Source: Hymenobacter sp. GOD-10R
Lineage (GTDB): Bacteria; Bacteroidota; Bacteroidia; Cytophagales; Hymenobacteraceae
Reading direction: 5' to 3'
Length of the DNA: 64,000 nucleotides
NCBI RefSeq assembly: GCF_035609205.1
Contig: NZ_CP141184.1
Span: 2,756,501 to 2,820,500 of the forward strand
In this document: positions 61,304-64,000 of the stretch, one piece after another
Numbering within the stretch: the stretch's first letter is position 1
Layout of the letters: each line of letters begins with the position of its first letter
Position numbers and translations under genes: made by a program
The notes under the pieces: model-generated
The model's database searches: none
Told to the model about the DNA's origin: nothing
What the model saw: the letters and a program-made list of their open reading frames with translations, nothing else

Positions 61304-63721
61304 TTAATTGCCCACCCGGTTTTCCTCATCGGAACTGGCAGCAGCGCGGCGGGCTTGAGTTTTGCCGCTACCGATTTTGCAGGTGAAGACCAGGGTCACG
61401 CGGCGGCTTTCCCACTGGTTGTTCCAAGTCTGGTTTACGTTGTTGTAGCGCAGCGTGCTGCGGAAGCGGTTGGTGTTGAACACATCGGCTACGCGCAAGC
61501 TTAGGGTAGCTTTCTCGGCCCAGAGCTGCTTTTTCAGACCTAGGTTGACGGCGCCGCTGGCTTTGGTGTGGTAAAGGCCCTGAACGCCTGGTGAATCGTA
61601 GCTGCCGCCCACCAGTAGCTTGTAGCTGCGGGGTAGAGTGAAGGTGTGGTCCGAACTGACCGACCAACTGTAGCTGGCCAGGCGCACGGATTGGTCCTGC
61701 AAGGTGGTGCGCACCTGGGTGTAGCTACCACTCAATTGGTTATCTGTGCCCCAGAACTTAGTCAGGTCGGTGTGGCCGCCTGAGCTCAGGGTAAGGGAGC
61801 TGGTTTCGGCTAGGTTCTGCGGGGTGCTGGTCGAAACCTTGGTATCGTCATTCTGCATTACCACGTTGTTCACCGAGTTGGTTTCGTGCAGGTAGCTCAG
61901 GCTCAATACCTGAAAATCTTTGTGCAAGTAGTTCAGTACCAAAGATTGGGAGAGCGACGGGGCGAGGAACGGGTTGCCCTGCTGGGCGGTGTAGAAATCA
62001 GTGTAGTTAAGGAAGGGGTTCAGGTTCTGGTAGGCGGGACGGGTGATGCGGCGGCTTACCGAGGCACTCACCTGGTTATTTTCATCCACCTGGTAGCTGG
62101 CGAAAGCACTGGGAAACAGCTGAAAGTAGTGGCGGTCGATACGCGAACCAACAGCCGGCGTACCCGTCGTTTGGGTCAGCTCGCCCCGTAAGCCAGCTTT
62201 TAGCTCCAAGTGGTGAAGGGTGGTGTTCATGCTCACGTAGCCGGCGCTGATGTGCTCGTGGTAGGTAAACTGATTGGTGCGCAGCCCATCGAGCTGCCAG
62301 CCGCTATCCAGCAGCTGATCAAATTGGATAGCGCTGCGCGAGGTTACCCAGCTGGTTTTGACGCCGGTTTCGGCCCGCCACTTGGTGCCGGCGAAGGGGT
62401 GCACATAGTCTAGTTTGGCGGCCCGGATGGTGGTTTCCGAGGAGGCGTTGCTGCGCAGCTGCTCGGCGGGCCGGCCCTGCTCGGCGCCGGGCGCAAACGT
62501 CATATTGTGGAAGCTCTGGTCTTTGGCGCTGGTGTAGCGCACGTAGTCGGCGGCGGCGCTCAGCTCGCGGCCGGTGCTGTCGAAGGCGTAGCGGTAGTAG
62601 AAGTTCAGGGCCTGATTGGTGCCGTGGCTAGCTTGGGGGTTGGTCATCTGACGACGTCCGCCGGGAGTGCCGGCCTGATCAGTGGTCACGGAGTTGCTGG
62701 TACTCACGGCGTTGGTACGATCGAAGCCGCCGCGCAGCTGGATTCCTAAACTCTGCTTGGGGGTGAGGGCCACGTCGGCGCCGGTGCTGTAAGTACCGGT
62801 GTAGGTGAGCGGGCGCCACAGGTTTTCCTGGTTGAAGATGCTGTCGCGGATGTGGCGAATCATCGTCAGGCGGTTAAAGGAGTTGTAGCGGCCCGCGTCG
62901 AGGCGGGCGAACAGGCGCACTTTGCCCACGTTGTAGGCCAGGTTGGTGCCGGCCCAGCTTTTCTCGTAGCGGCCTCGGCCGAGGCCTAGGGTGTAAGTGC
63001 CGCTTAATCCGGGAAGCTGACTGCGGCGCAGCTTGATGTTGAGTACCCCAGCCGTGCCGGCGGCGTCCATCGAGGCGGGCGGGTTGGGCATCAGCTCAAT
63101 TTGGCTGATGGCCGAGGCCGGCAGGGATTTCAGATAGCCGCTCAGCGCGGCGCCGCTCATGTAGGTGAGTTTGCCGTCAATCAGCACGTTTACGCCGGCG
63201 CTGCCGCGGTACACCACGTTGTCGTCCTTATCGAGGGTCACGCCAGGAGCTTTTTTGAGGATGTCGAGGGCCGTTTCGCCGGCCGTGTTCAGGCGCGCTA
63301 CGTTCACCACGGTGCGGTCGGCGTGCTGCTCGAGTAGGGGAGGGGTGCCCACGACGGTCACTTCTTTCAGGGCCGTGGCGGTAGCAGCTAGGTGCAGGGC
63401 TGGCACCGCAATGGCTTCTTGGGCCACCCCGAAGGCCACGCTCCGAGCGCTGGTGTAGCTCATTAGCAAGGCCTTCACGCAGTAGCGGCCGGGCTTCACA
63501 CTGCCGAAGGTGTAGGCACCTAGCTCAGTGGTGGTTTGGGAGCCTGCGACGGTGGAGTCGGGGAGAGCTAGCAGCACAACCGTGGCGAAGGGCAGCGGCT
63601 GGCCAGCCTGGTCCAGCACGAGGCCGGTGGCAGTTGTCTGAGCAGCGGCCCGCTGTGGGAGGGCCGACAGGGCCAGGAGCAGCAGGACGAAAAGACAGCG
63701 GAAGTGGCTAAAGCGGTGCAT
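61304..63721 (-). CDS. TonB-dependent outer-membrane beta-barrel protein
   Basis: An 805-residue protein. A signal peptide (LLLLALSALPQRAAAQ) is followed by a carboxypeptidase-regulatory-like domain (TGLVLDQAGQPLPFATVVLL), a plug domain (KAPGVTLDKDDNVVYRGSAGVNVLIDG-type block; ISQIELMPNPPASMDAAGTAG), and an OMP_b-brl_3 type barrel that ends in a strand-like VTLVFTCKIGSGK followed by a short tail. The short tail after the last strand is slightly unusual. It should import a ligand, such as a metal chelate or peptide, using TonB energy; the substrate is unknown. It is divergent from the gene that begins at 63964. Confidence 0.9.
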   Translation of the reverse strand: MHRFSHFRCLFVLLLLALSALPQRAAAQTTATGLVLDQAGQPLPFATVVLLALPDSTVAGSQTTTELGAYTFGSVKPGRYCVKALLMSYTSARSVAFGVAQEAIAVPALHLAATATALKEVTVVGTPPLLEQHADRTVVNVARLNTAGETALDILKKAPGVTLDKDDNVVYRGSAGVNVLIDGKLTYMSGAALSGYLKSLPASAISQIELMPNPPASMDAAGTAGVLNIKLRRSQLPGLSGTYTLGLGRGRYEKSWAGTNLAYNVGKVRLFARLDAGRYNSFNRLTMIRHIRDSIFNQENLWRPLTYTGTYSTGADVALTPKQSLGIQLRGGFDRTNAVSTSNSVTTDQAGTPGGRRQMTNPQASHGTNQALNFYYRYAFDSTGRELSAAADYVRYTSAKDQSFHNMTFAPGAEQGRPAEQLRSNASSETTIRAAKLDYVHPFAGTKWRAETGVKTSWVTSRSAIQFDQLLDSGWQLDGLRTNQFTYHEHISAGYVSMNTTLHHLELKAGLRGELTQTTGTPAVGSRIDRHYFQLFPSAFASYQVDENNQVSASVSRRITRPAYQNLNPFLNYTDFYTAQQGNPFLAPSLSQSLVLNYLHKDFQVLSLSYLHETNSVNNVVMQNDDTKVSTSTPQNLAETSSLTLSSGGHTDLTKFWGTDNQLSGSYTQVRTTLQDQSVRLASYSWSVSSDHTFTLPRSYKLLVGGSYDSPGVQGLYHTKASGAVNLGLKKQLWAEKATLSLRVADVFNTNRFRSTLRYNNVNQTWNNQWESRRVTLVFTCKIGSGKTQARRAAASSDEENRVGN

Positions 63722-63963
63722 TGGAAAGGGCGTTGGCGGATTGATGGCTCAAAGGTGGGCCGGCCCCTTTCTCAGGTAAAAAACATTATTCCAATGCCCT
63801 AAAACCCGTTGCTACTGCCCGAAAAAGTTCCTTTGGTATTTCACATCCCAAAACTGGTCTTTCGCATAAAAAAGGTGCGGGCGCTGACCAAGGACAGTAG
63901 TTTTGGCATATCGGGGCAACGTGGGGCTGGCCCGCGTCCGTCTTTATCCCTCCTAGCTTCCCC

Positions 63964-64000
63964 ATGAAAAATAAGTCTCTTTACTGGCATATCCTGGGCT
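63964..64000 (+). CDS. partial gene at the window end
   Basis: Only the first 12 codons are in the window (MKNKSLYWHILG). This start resembles LytS-type membrane histidine kinases of Bacteroidota (MKNKxxYWxxxILGW), but that is a guess from 12 residues. A TAGTTTTG box at 63898-63905 lies 59 bases upstream. Divergent with the TonB-dependent receptor gene. Confidence 0.4.
   Translation, partial: MKNKSLYWHILG

Overview
The window looks like chromosomal DNA of a Bacteroidota species, most likely Hymenobacter or a close relative (Cytophagales, Hymenobacteraceae). The grounds are a GC-rich genome, two giant secreted proteins ending in type IX secretion (T9SS) sorting domains, Bacteroidota-type promoter boxes (TAnnTTTG), a TonB-dependent outer-membrane barrel protein, tandem 800-residue FtsX-type ABC permeases under a sigma-54 two-component system, and very frequent CTAG (CCTAGG, GCTAGC), which I associate with this group. 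No rRNA, tRNA or CRISPR array was recognised. The species call is inference.

Layout. 0-7.4 kb: an AT-rich secreted protein, an MtfA-like peptidase with a SEC-C tail, a small tyrosine phosphatase, then sugar catabolism (GH106 rhamnosidase lipoprotein, gluconate permease GntP, gluconokinase GntK). 7.4-15.7 kb: DEAD-box helicase DbpA, an MFS exporter, YihY/BrkB and DUF2062 membrane proteins, an SseB-like protein, and an overlapping SCO / cytochrome c / coiled-coil lipoprotein operon. 15.7-25.7 kb: a sensor kinase and sigma-54 response regulator facing a MacA/MacB-type exporter operon (adaptor, ATPase, two permeases) that has a good -24/-12 promoter. 26-38.8 kb: AraC regulator, alpha/beta hydrolase, DUF4112, aldo/keto reductase, a long inverted-repeat element, a diadenylate-cyclase-like protein with an altered motif, an HI0933-type flavoprotein, a cation/proton antiporter, a ClC chloride channel and an MscS channel.

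38.8-50.1 kb is an accessory segment full of decayed mobile DNA: two IS1182-type transposase remnants, IS3-type fragments and a broken serine recombinase. Among them sit intact cargo-like genes: a four-PAS histidine kinase with its receiver, a TetR regulator with two oxidoreductases and a decayed second TetR copy, and a two-gene unit of a YqcI/YcgG (GntA/DcsA-like) heme N-hydroxylase and a DUF1989 protein. That last pair is the best candidate here for an undescribed pathway, perhaps acting on guanidino compounds.

50.1-63.7 kb is a surface-protein locus: two giant FG-GAP/Ig-like T9SS proteins face each other with a truncated third relative between them, followed by a TonB-dependent barrel protein. 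The larger protein has an in-frame TGA directly after its signal peptide. The window ends a few codons into another gene.
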